A DNA stretch of 64,000 bases, from NCBI GenBank assembly GCA_023846275.1, contig CM043875.1, forward strand, positions 1,051,569-1,115,568, given 5' to 3'. Below, one piece after another: positions 1-10,222 of this stretch (position 1 is the first letter of the stretch; every line of letters begins with the position of its first letter). The position numbers were made by a program, and so were the translations under genes. The notes beneath the pieces are model-generated. The model saw only the letters and a list, made by a program, of their open reading frames with translations. It had not been told where the DNA came from and made no database searches. The DNA is from Vanilla planifolia (lineage: Eukaryota > Streptophyta > Magnoliopsida > Asparagales > Orchidaceae).

Positions 1-3000
1 AATGTATCATTTAAAAGTTGAGATTTTAACTAAAAATTGGTTTTATGTATTTTTCATAAAATTATTTCTTCTTTAACATTTAGAAATAAATTTAAAAGCA
101 TCTTTCAAGAGTATAAATAAATAAAACTTATCGTGTGTTAATTACCTTCATCAATAACATAGAGTTGTCATATGGCATTTAACAAATCATTTAGGTAATA
201 CAAATGCTTCAATATACTCAGATTGTTTTTTTTTTTTTTTTTTAAAGAATTTATGATGTATTATTATATGATGGAAATTCAATATACTCAGATGTTAATA
301 AAAAAATATTTCATTTTTTATTTTGTATAATATTATTATAATTATTTTATAGTAATAAAATATTTTCATATATTCTTGTTGATATAAACCTAATTTATAT
401 TTAAATCATACAAATTTTGATATTCCACTTTTAATAAACTTTGATAATGGTCACATCAATTTTTTTAATGACTTTTGCATAATATATTTTCTTGACACGA
501 GGAACTTATCAAGTTACAATCAAATTAATACAATAAATGATAATGGTTATCCTCGATAGAGGCGAACACCTTCTAATTTGAAAACAAACTGGTTTTTTGA
601 GCCCTCGGTTGACCACACTGTCTAAAACGATATGAAACATTGTTAATAGACACCACTAATTACTAGTCCCTAGTCATAGTTTTGTTTGTTCTTAAAATTG
701 ATGACATTTTATCAAATTAAATTTCATTTAACCAACCAAATTAACATATTTTCTAATTTTTTTTACATCATTTACTTTCTTAAACCACAATAATCACATC
801 AAGCAAACCCAAAATAGGTAAAACCATTCTTGAATTAAATTGAAAAAACAAGAATAACAAAGGTTCAAGTTTCTATTTAGTCTTAATGATAACTTAAGCA
901 AATAAACTTTCATAAATCATTGATATTAGTAGATTTTAAAAGCACGTTATAAGTATCCTTCTGCCTAGACATCGTTTTCTTGACTAAAAGGCAGAAACAA
1001 ATAGCTTATCAAACGCGGGAAACAAACAGAGCTTACGTACGTGGTGTTGCATGGAAGAAGATAAGCTGCCATAAGCATGGAAGGGTATGTTGCCTGAAAA
1101 GGACAAGAGAATGTTCTGCTGAACAGTCACTTCATCTTGGTGTCTTTTAGCCGTTGAAATTTTCATAAAATAATAAATATTAATAAAATAATATATCAAA
1201 TGGGCATTTATGACGACCCTATCCCTTAAAGTTGACAGAAATCCACCTTGATAGTAGCCGGCTTTTATGAATTGACACCGCATGCATGCTTTCTAATTAA
1301 CCCAATGGTTTTTTTATTTATTTATTTTTTATGTTAATTATATTAGAAATTTCCTTTTGTTTGAAAGAAATGAAGTTGCTTCTTCATTTCTTCGTTGGGT
1401 TACTTTTTAAGATGATTTTTATGATGATAAGAGAAAAAAAAAATGATAAAAGTTAAAAATAATTAAATATATAGATGATAAAAGATAAATGATAAGAAAT
1501 AAATGATGATAATATGAAGATAAGTCAATATTTATAACAAGAAAATAGTAAGAAGATATTAAAGAAATTAAAATAAAATAAAATATAATAATTTTTATTT
1601 TATTCACTTTGTATGTTTTGGTGTTTACCTCTACTTTATAAAAAGACAAACCAATATTTAATTTGTTTAGTTTTTTATGATTAAAAATAAGTATTTAAAA
1701 GAAGTAATATTAAAATAAAAATAATAACATGACGATTTTTATTTATTTATCATTCTTCTTATCTCCTTTTAATGTAATAATAATTAAAATAATAATTATT
1801 GTGTTCCATTTTTTTATGTTTTAGTGTTTACCTCTATTTGTTATGGAAAGACAATATTTATATTTAATTCGTTTAATTTTTTATGATTGAAAAAATTATT
1901 TAAATTGAATTTTAAAAATATTTAATATTTTTTTGATAAAATATTGATGTTTGCATATCACTTTTTAAGTAAAATTGTTTTAAAATAAATCTAATTTTTA
2001 ATAATTTTTTTTCAGATAACTTTTTGTAGAAAAATAGTTTTTATTTTAAAAATTTTAAATATCTTTTATAATTCCAACCTTAGGAAGGTGCCCTAATGAG
2101 CTCCAATTGAAAAGAAATTACTATGGTGTGAGCAAAGTTTTTGGCCCACGGCCCTGCCTTTAAGATCCAGGGAATATCCTCTGAGGCACAATAAAGAAAG
2201 CAAGGACGAAAGAATCTTGCAGGATCATCTCTAGTGGATTCAGCTAACACAAGTAAAAAGAAAAAGGTTATTTTTTATTTTTTCCATTTTTTTAATTTTT
2301 TAAATTATTTCTTATTCAATTTTGTGTCTAGAAAAATACATTTTTTTAATCAAAACTTTATTTTTATTTACATAAAATTTATTATGTAAATTCTCTTTTA
2401 ATTTTGTAAAAACAATTTGTTAGAAAAAATATATTATTTGACATAAAAATTATAACAAAATGACTTCAAATATTGATTTATTTTATTTTTTCATTAGAAA
2501 TTGAAATCAAAGATAAAGAGTTTTACATATTAAGTATTTTCAATGTCTTTTAAAATAATAAAGTGCTAATTTTGTTCTTAATTTATAATTGTTATGATTA
2601 GTTATTTTTTTGAGATTTTATTTGTTTTTTTTATGCTTTGATTTTTTTATATTTCATAATATTATTTCAAGGTTGATTTTCTTTTTTCTTTCACTTTTGA
2701 TTTCTATAACAACTCGAATGCAAGTGACCCCATCCCATGTGACATTAGTTTGATAGAAAAGCAACTTTTATGATAGTTACTTTAACTAACATTGAGATTT
2801 GAGGACAATATTTGTCCCATTTTAAATCATTTTTTGAATTTATTCTTTCAAATAAAAGCATAATAATTTTGATAAAGATTATTCTTCACAATACTTCCTT
2901 TTTACTAATATAAAACTTTTCTAAAACATTTTTAAGAAAAGCTTTTAATCTCACATAATTTTTTGTACATCACTTCATTAAATAACTTAGTGCAAAACTT

Positions 3001-3375
3001 AACTATTATATAATATGTGATGATTTTTTATTTTTATTTTAATCCGATCCAAATCAAGCTTTTAGATACTTGATTTGTGTCAACCAACATTGATGGATGG
3101 TACGGACCCATTAAATGAACTAGTCGAATGTAACAACTCTTAAGTACTGATATATTAAAATTGTTTTATGGTTAATCTAAAACAGATGAAGCCTTTGTAA
3201 CATAGCTGCTAACTTTGTTATGGTGTAGATTCTGTAGAAGCTAATCATTTGTAGGCCAATGACATGTGGTTAGGTCTTTCTATCTGTATGTATGTGGTCC
3301 TCTTCCCTGTGCAACTTGGTACAATTCCCTGGCAAATGAAATAAAGAGTGAAGCTTTATCTCCTTGTCAGAATAA
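1..3375. other. AT-rich intergenic DNA without a gene
   Basis: Long A/T runs (T run at 226-243) and short open frames of low complexity; none resembles a known protein. It contains one old direct repeat, listed separately. A slightly less AT-rich patch near 2090-2240 has no readable coding frame. Confidence 0.6.
1612..1904. repeat. Degenerate direct repeat, two copies 203 bp apart
   Basis: About 90 bp at 1612-1699 recurs at 1815-1904. Both copies contain the phrases TGTTTACCTCTA, AAAGACAA and TTTTTTATGATT in the same order with scattered substitutions and small indels. It looks like an old local duplication in AT-rich DNA. No coding content is seen. Confidence 0.6.
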
Positions 3376-3542
3376 TTGATGCAGAATTCAAAACCCTTTA
3401 CTCTCGTGGATCCCCTTTTCATTCATTTCTATGGAGAAATGAACTCAGAAAGCAAATCGAGCTTACAGGCAAATTACCCCACCGCACATTTCAGCTTGTC
3501 TTCCCTGTCATGTGGTAAAAAGGAACAAAACGATCAGCTTTC

Positions 3543-3565
3543 GAGAGAGAGAGAGAGAGAGAGAG
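3543..3565. repeat. (GA)n microsatellite
   Basis: An uninterrupted GA run of 23 bp. It lies about 230 bp past the YUCCA stop codon on that gene's 3' side, so it may fall in the 3' UTR or just beyond it. Confidence 0.8.
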
Positions 3566-3628
3566 CTGGGGACAAGGGAGCAGACCCATTCTATGACTGC
3601 TTACCATTAGTTAATGACAAACAAACGA

Positions 3629-3668
3629 GAAACTAAGAAACTAAGAAACTAAGAAACTAAGAAACTAA
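3629..3668. repeat. Five exact tandem copies of GAAACTAA
   Basis: The 8-bp unit GAAACTAA is repeated five times without a mismatch, 130 bp past the YUCCA stop codon and probably within its 3' UTR. On the sense (minus) strand the unit reads TTAGTTTC. An exact array of this kind is likely to vary in length between individuals. Confidence 0.85.
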
Positions 3669-3797
3669 GGAAAGACAGATGATTCCTTGAACAAAACTGG
3701 GCTCTATACAATTTGTACATCATTTTCATCAGCTTTGAACAAAAGAATGAGGTCAGGGAGGAAAGCAGCAAGTTAGGAGGGGAAAATAATGCATCAG

Positions 3798-5218
3798 CTA
3801 AGGAAACAGGCTTCCTATTCCCAGCCGGTTCTGTTGCCTGGTTTCCTCCTTCCATGCCTTTCCGATCTCCGCTGCAACCCTTGTAGCATCAGAAGATGCC
3901 CCCAGGATCCCCCTCCGCGTGAACCCAACAGCATAGAGCCCTGATTTCCCCTTCCAACCGTCGGGGAAAGGCTGCTTTGGTAACCCTTCGCCGGAGAAGA
4001 AATCGCTTTCCTGCAAACCGAATTTCGTAAGCATTCAAATCAACAAACACGTGGGTTTTTCTCTCTAAGAGGAGGAAGGGAACCTGAATCGATTACCTGA
4101 AGCCATGAAGGAACGTTGCTGCGGTACCCAGTGGCGAAGATAACTGAGTCGATGTCGAGAAGCTGGCCGTCGACGAGCTTAGCTTTGCCAGGAAAGAATC
4201 TTTTGACTCCGGGGACGACCTTTATAGCTCCGGCTTTGATTTTCTCCAGTGCTCCGATGTCCAAAACAGGCGTTTTACCCTTCGTGTTCTTTAGCTCCAG
4301 GGGACCGATTGCAGGCCTCTTTAATCCATACTTGTCTATGTTACCCAAAACTATCCATGACAAGATGAGGACGATTTTGTCCACCAACCGAAGCGGCAGC
4401 CATTTCATCATGGAAACAGCCAGATCAAACGTCGATTTCCCAAGGACCTCCCTTGGCAGGACATGAACCTACAAAAACGAGCATGAAGCTTATTTAGCTA
4501 TGGAAGCCGTTATAAGGTGGGCAGAGCGGAGCGGATCACTCACCGAATCTCGAACCACCATTGATGGCAAAGCGTTGTGTTCGACGAGGTCGAGGGAGAC
4601 CTCCATGCCGGAGTTCCCGCACCCGACGACGAGCACCCTCTGGCCGGAGTAATCCTTGCCGGACTTGTACTCACACACGTGTGAGATCCTACCTCCAAAC
4701 TCCGCCATCCCTTCTATAATGGGCACAACCTTCTCGGCGTTTTCGCCGGAGGCCGCCACCAGCCACCCCCCAAGATACTCAACTTCTGTAATCCCCTGCT
4801 CCTCGCCGTCCCCGGCAGTGGACACAGTTCTCACCCGCCAAAGGCCGCAGCTCTCGTCGAACCGGGCCGACTGCACGGATTCATTAAACCGCGGACGGAT
4901 GTCGAAGTGCTTGGCGTAGCACTCAAGGTATTCGACGAATTGCCTCTTGTTGGGATACTCCGGGAAGCCTTCCGGGATGGGAAGGCGGGGAAGCTCGCAA
5001 AACTTCTTGGGGAGGTGCAGTTTCAAACGGTCGTATGTTCGCCTCTGCCACAACGACGCAATGCAGTCCGCTCTCTCGAGGATGACGAAAGGAACGCCCT
5101 GTTCCGTGAGGCAGGCCGCGGTGGCCATGCCCGATGGGCCCGCGCCGACGATGATTGGACCGTTCACCAACACGCATCTCCGGGAGAAGAACTCCAAGTT
5201 GTCGGTGGCCGAAGCCAT
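3798..5218 (-). CDS. YUC: YUCCA-type flavin-containing monooxygenase (auxin biosynthesis)
   Basis: Exons on the minus strand are 5218-4544, 4468-4097 and 4010-3798. All junctions are GT-AG and in phase 0, giving 419 aa, close to the usual YUCCA length of about 410-420. The protein shows the FAD-binding motif GAGPSG (residues 25-30), the flavin-monooxygenase signature FxGxxxHxxxY (174-184), the NADPH-binding motif GCGNSG (199-204) and the C-terminal ATGYRSN motif (337-343). YUCCA enzymes use FAD, NADPH and O2 to convert indole-3-pyruvate to indole-3-acetic acid, the last step of the main auxin pathway. The first ATG has an excellent context (ACCATGG) and no signal peptide follows. No frameshift or missing motif is seen, so the gene looks functional. 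Which YUCCA subgroup it belongs to cannot be settled by eye. The exons are GC-rich compared with the flanks. Confidence 0.96.
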
Positions 5219-5308
5219 GGTCGAAGAAGCTGATGGGGTTATTGGAAATTTTGGAACAAGCGGTTCAACAAAGTAGCAGAGTTGGTGACGACGACCGGGT
5301 GAATAGGC

Positions 5309-5317
5309 ATTTAAATA
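5309..5317 (-). promoter_or_regulatory. Probable TATA box of the YUCCA gene
   Basis: On the minus strand TATTTAAAT lies about 90 bp upstream of the YUCCA ATG. That spacing would put transcription start roughly 60 bp before the ATG. It is the best TATA-like site in an upstream region that becomes richer in GC towards the gene. Assignment is by position and motif only. Confidence 0.45.
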
Positions 5318-5339
5318 GGCGACAGCGGCATGTCTAAAT

Positions 5340-6887
5340 ATTAAAAATAATTTAGATAATATTTAATTAATAATATCAGTTTATTATTATGATTATTGTT
5401 TAATAAGAGATTACACGAGCTTTGCTAGTTCGCTGGCATGGATGGTTTCTCATTGGGCAAATCGCGTGATGTGGAGCCCACGGGATCGATGAAATGATTG
5501 GGTCGGACATTCTTCGTGCAGACAGATCGTTTTCCGTTCATCCATTCTTATTGTTGTGGGCGTTATGTGACTTAGTCGGACAAAAGAATGATAACTAATT
5601 GCATTATTGCCGTGATTTAATTTGTTGGGAGAATGAAATAAATTAGAAAAATAGAAAAATATCTTTGAAGCTAAACTCTTTATGAACACCTTTCATAGCT
5701 AATCATTTTGTTTATTCAAACTTTTAGTTTAATTCATTTATTTTTTTAACTATTTTGATGTTGATGTTAAATTTAGATATAATTTTATGAGATATTAAAA
5801 GCATATAAAGAAGTTATTCATAGAAAAAATCATAATAGATTCTAACTAATGTATTTATTTCATTCAAAATATAATTTTTTTTATCTCTTATGATCATTAT
5901 TTGTAATATATTAATTATTAATTAGTTGTGTAAAGATGCATCATCTATCTATCTCAAATTTTAGTTGTATTGGTCAAATTTTAGAATTGTTTCTTACTCA
6001 TTACTCTCTTTCCTCTCGACTAAAATAGCTTTTCTCCTTTGTCTTGTCTAAGAATTTTTTTTTTCCATAACTTTAGAAAACTTTTCATTGATAATGTTAA
6101 AAACTCATGCTAAGTTCATCATTTCTCATAACGAACTCCCAACTAAGTTCTATAATCATTCGATTCTTTTACAAAACTTTAACCTTACATTTTATTATCT
6201 AAATCATATTCTTTAAGGTAAAATTAACATCGTTAGATTTTGCATAATTTTATTATGATATTTTCTTTTATTTTTCTTCCTTTTTTAGAAATCTCAATGC
6301 GCATTATAAACATCAAAATTTATTCACAACAATATTTTTTTAATAAAAGTTTTCATATTATATGAAATTTAAAAATTATAATTATAATGTAATTTATTCA
6401 ACTATATTATATAATACGTGCTCTATTTATTGGGACATTAAATCTCAATTTTTAAAATAAGCTTCTTAATCATGTTAAAAACCCTTAAAATTTTTCACTT
6501 ATCATAATTAATTACCAACTAAACTTCATATGTTCTAAAAACATGCTTGTATATGAATTTCATGACATGGCTAATGATCGTCATTCGTGGATTCATACTC
6601 CCAGCAAAAATACAGCACCATGCCAGATATGTCGCAAACAGTTGTCGACAATCTAGCGACTCTTAGATTTTGAAAGTGGCTCCTTAGATAATATCTTAAT
6701 GCATCTTAGGGCAAAAGCCGCTGTGTCTAAGATTAGCCAATATTGCCATCACAGTTGTTGGCTTAACTAATGTCTGCCGTTAATGTTTAACGTTTTCCGA
6801 TACTATCGATTAACACCGTTAAGTTCAATTTTCCACGTCATCAGAAGGTACACAACAAATAGTTTTAATGCATTATAAATAGAAGTA
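5340..6887. other. Intergenic: YUCCA promoter side and subtilase 3' side
   Basis: AT-rich sequence between two genes in the same orientation. It should hold the subtilase 3' UTR (below 6888) and upstream control sequences of the YUCCA gene (above 5219). I see no coding frame, transposon domain or clear tandem repeat. Confidence 0.5.
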
Positions 6888-9059
6888 CTACAGCAGAGCC
6901 AAGACGGGGCTCCTCACAACTCTCTTACCAGAGATCCACTTCAAGCTCCCCTCCGAGAACGCCCCCACCGCCGCCCGCCGTTCAAACCGCACCGAGAAGC
7001 TCTTCTCCTGATTCAACTCACTAAACCACAGATCTCTCGGCTGCACCGTCACGTCCACCCCATCAGGGCTCTCTAACTCCACCTTGTACTTCGCCGGAGC
7101 CTCGCCAACGTTGGTCACCGTCCTCTTCACCGTCACCACCGTCGCATTCTTCAGAGCCACCACGATGGAGGGATAGTTGAGCTCCGCTTGAGAGATCGCC
7201 CCCACACGAGAGCAGTTCACTTCCTTCCCGGCGATGACCATGACGTCATCGTCGGAGTATCCCAACCCACAGAGGAACGGAAGGTAGTTGTCGGCTGTGA
7301 GGTTGTACACCAACCCGGGATCGATGGCCCTTTCCGGGTCGACGTGACCCGCGCCGATGGCGAAGAGGCCGGCTGGCCGAGCCTTCTCGTCCGTGATTGG
7401 CTTCCCAGTGTTGTCCTTCGTGTAGGCCGTCGTCATTATGGCGGACTTGATCGCGGCAGGAGACCAGCTCGGGTGGGCCTTCTTCAACAGAGCCACCACA
7501 CCGGAGACGTGGGGAGTAGCCATGGATGTTCCCGAGATGACGTTATAATAAGGCCGGCGGCCTTCGGGACCAATGCCGGTACTCCACGCCGCGAGCACGT
7601 TAACCCCTGGTGCGATGATGTCCGGCTTGAGAATGCCCGGGCTGGATTGGCTCGGTCCTCTCGAGGAGAAGGAGCCCACCTGCGGAGCGGGCTTCATGTG
7701 CAACTTCGTGCCGCCATAACGGATTGTGGCGTTTGGATTCGATCCGAAGTCCGTAGCATATTCGGCGATTTTGACTCCGTCATCGTAGTTGACCGTGGAA
7801 GTCGGCGTGGTGTAATACTGGACCAATTGGGTGGTGCCCTGGAGGTCGTTATTGCGGAGAACAACAGCAGCGGCGCGGGATGAGTTGAAGGTGGGGCGAA
7901 CGAAACTATTGGATGGATCGCAAAGGACGATTTTTCCGCTAACGTTTTTGTTGCTCGTGTCTTCGCAATTCAGGGTGGCGACCAACGGCAGGGGAGAGGA
8001 GGAGAGGTTGCTTGGCTGATAGAGCGCTTCACCGACGAATTCCTGCCCGTCTCCAAGACTAACCACGGCGGGAAGTCTTCGGTCGATGGTGGACGCCCCG
8101 ACGGTTATGACCCACGGCTCCTCGTTGGAGAGCGATTCATGGAAGGGGCCGTCGTTCCCGGCAGCGCAAACTGTGACGATGCCCTTTTGGAGTGCGCGGA
8201 AGCTGCCGATGGAGATGGGATCGGAGGCGTAGGGAACTGTGCCAGCACCGAGAGAGAGGGACATCACGTCGACGCCGTCCTGGATCGCCGCGTCTATCCC
8301 GGCCAGTATGTCCTCGCCGTTGCATCCGCCGGGATTGCAGACCTTGTAGACGGCGAGATGGGCGCGGGGAGCGACGCCGGTGGCGGTCCCATTGGCTTGT
8401 CCTAGCACATTCGCGGCGGGAACGAAGCCCCCACCGGCGGTGCTCGCGGTGTGCGTTCCGTGTCCCTCACCGTCGGTGGCGTCGATACCGGTGAAATCCC
8501 TGCCGCCGACGAGCTTCTTGTTGCAGGTGAAGTTCGCGAACTGGCAAGCGGAGGATTTCCACCTGTGAGGCGGAGGAGGAATGTCGTGGTCGGAGAAGGA
8601 CGGGTGGGCGGGGGAGACGCCGGAATCGATCATTCCGATCACGACGCCGGATCCCTTATTTGACGCCGACCACAGGCGGGAGTTTGGGCGTAATCCGAGG
8701 AATTTCAACGTGTGGGTCGTGAGAAGGGAATAATTTGGGCTCCGGTATGCGCGTATAAATCCCTTCTTAACCGCCATCGCGCGTACTTCTTCTTCCGTGA
8801 GCTTCGCTGCGAAGCCGACGACGGCCTCGCGATAGGCATACACCAAGCGGTCGGCATCAGAGTCGACGGCCCCCGCGGTGGCCGTTGCTTGAGGGAGGAA
8901 GGAGCGGTAGTAATTTTCGAGGCTGTCTTCATCGAAATGGAGGAGCCCATCGGGGCGGTGGACGTGGACGATGTAGGTACGCAGAGTGGAGGCAGCGTCG
9001 CCGACGGCGAGGAGGAGGAGGAGGAGGATGGAGATGAGGATGTTGCTGCTCATCGCCAT
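6888..9059 (-). CDS. Subtilisin-like serine protease, secreted (subtilase family S8)
   Basis: A single uninterrupted frame of 723 aa. Residues 1-23 form a signal peptide (hydrophobic leucine-rich core). About 27-115 is the I9 inhibitor prodomain (starting near RTYIVHV, ending before the THT mature start). The peptidase S8 domain follows: catalytic Asp145 (in MIDSG), His200 (in GHGTHTAS), oxyanion Asn302 (in AAGNDGP) and Ser512 (in GTSMATPH). A protease-associated insert lies around 335-450. The C-terminal fibronectin-like domain begins near LNYPS (628) and includes RTVTNVG (646-652). All catalytic residues are present. Plant subtilases act in the cell wall or apoplast in propeptide processing and development. 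The lack of introns fits the SBT1-like group. At 723 aa it is slightly shorter than the usual 740-780, with a short C-terminal tail. Codon use is strongly GC-rich. Confidence 0.96.
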   Translation of the reverse strand: MAMSSNILISILLLLLLAVGDAASTLRTYIVHVHRPDGLLHFDEDSLENYYRSFLPQATATAGAVDSDADRLVYAYREAVVGFAAKLTEEEVRAMAVKKGFIRAYRSPNYSLLTTHTLKFLGLRPNSRLWSASNKGSGVVIGMIDSGVSPAHPSFSDHDIPPPPHRWKSSACQFANFTCNKKLVGGRDFTGIDATDGEGHGTHTASTAGGGFVPAANVLGQANGTATGVAPRAHLAVYKVCNPGGCNGEDILAGIDAAIQDGVDVMSLSLGAGTVPYASDPISIGSFRALQKGIVTVCAAGNDGPFHESLSNEEPWVITVGASTIDRRLPAVVSLGDGQEFVGEALYQPSNLSSSPLPLVATLNCEDTSNKNVSGKIVLCDPSNSFVRPTFNSSRAAAVVLRNNDLQGTTQLVQYYTTPTSTVNYDDGVKIAEYATDFGSNPNATIRYGGTKLHMKPAPQVGSFSSRGPSQSSPGILKPDIIAPGVNVLAAWSTGIGPEGRRPYYNVISGTSMATPHVSGVVALLKKAHPSWSPAAIKSAIMTTAYTKDNTGKPITDEKARPAGLFAIGAGHVDPERAIDPGLVYNLTADNYLPFLCGLGYSDDDVMVIAGKEVNCSRVGAISQAELNYPSIVVALKNATVVTVKRTVTNVGEAPAKYKVELESPDGVDVTVQPRDLWFSELNQEKSFSVRFERRAAVGAFSEGSLKWISGKRVVRSPVLALL

Positions 9060-9091
9060 TTTGAAATCGAAGAAATACGAGGTGTGATGGG

Positions 9092-9099
9092 TATTTATA
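9092..9099 (-). promoter_or_regulatory. TATA box of the subtilase gene
   Basis: On the minus strand TATAAATA lies 33 bp upstream of the subtilase ATG. Normal TATA spacing would put transcription start within about 10 nt of the ATG, implying a very short leader. The ATG itself has a strong context (A at -3, G at +4). A start further upstream from another element is possible. Confidence 0.5.
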
Positions 9100-10222
9100 T
9101 GGCCGGAGTTTCGAACAAAGAACTAAAATGGAAAACTCTTCATCAAGAAGATTTTTAACGAATGAATTTCCATGACAAGCCAACGTACACAGTTTTGCCA
9201 CGTCTGCAAAATTTTTCATGCATCGATCCGAGTACAATGTTCCTAACCTTATTCATAAATCGAAGCTTTTAATATTTTGTCTAATTACAGCTTTTAATAA
9301 GTAACATTTATAAATAATTTAAATTTAAATGACATCTTAAAAAATTTTAAAATAATATAAAACTAAATAATAAAACAAATATCAGTAATATATCAATAAT
9401 ACATATATAAGACAATTATTGAAGTCGCATAAACATTTAAATATTTAAATATTACTAAATGAATATATCGAAGCATTCCATGGTATTTTGATAAGCCTTT
9501 TTAGTATTAACGTCTTAATAAGGAAATGAGTAGTTATATTTATTTCTTTTATATAAAAAAAATTTCTGGAATGGGCTGTAAAAGCAAATACAGCTTGTTT
9601 AGCAGCTTGGAAGTTTATATTGGATTTATTGTTATTCCAGTCTCCGGTTTTAAAGCACAGAAGAGTCGCTTCTATTTTACGTTTCAAAGTTATTCCCAAT
9701 AAATCTGGCTCAAATCTAGTTCCTATAATAATGATAAAATACACAACGTGAGGAAAGAATGAAGAATAGATAACAATCATAACTTCTTAAAATTCTACTC
9801 TAAACAAAGGTGACGATAAGATAAATATCACATCTCGTTATCAAAAAACATGATAAGTAACAATACAACATAATAAAAGATAAAAACTTAATGACAAAAT
9901 AAAAAATCATATAATATAAAATCTCCATATATCTTACAAAATCTCAAAAAACATAACCATAATAATATTTTATGTCAATTTTAAAATTTAATAAATTCAA
10001 AATTAATTAAATTATATTTGTAACTCTAAATTTACTTTAACCCCATCTCAATGTAATGTTTGAATCATAGGATCAGAATAAATGAAACCTTGCAATTAAA
10101 AAAACTTTTCATTCGAATTATTCTATGCAAATTAGTAAAAATATCAAAAAAATAACTTACTAAACGTATTAAAACACAACATACCTCTTTCAAATAAGAG
10201 CTTAGTATCAAGAAAAGCCACA
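9100..10222. other. Intergenic: subtilase upstream region and Nudix 3' side
   Basis: AT-rich DNA between the subtilase promoter and the last Nudix exon. The Nudix 3' UTR should begin just below 10223. No gene or recognisable repeat is seen. Confidence 0.5.

Noticed and set aside
4116..5337. Plus-strand frames and a second minus-strand frame over the YUCCA gene
   Set aside because: Shadows of the YUCCA exons; the minus-strand frame at 3798-5218 carries all flavoprotein motifs.
7188..7883. 231-codon plus-strand frame
   Set aside because: It lies antisense to the subtilase coding region. GC-rich codons keep the opposite frame open, and the translation shows no family resemblance. The same holds for the other plus-strand frames at 8139-8663 and 8712-9158.
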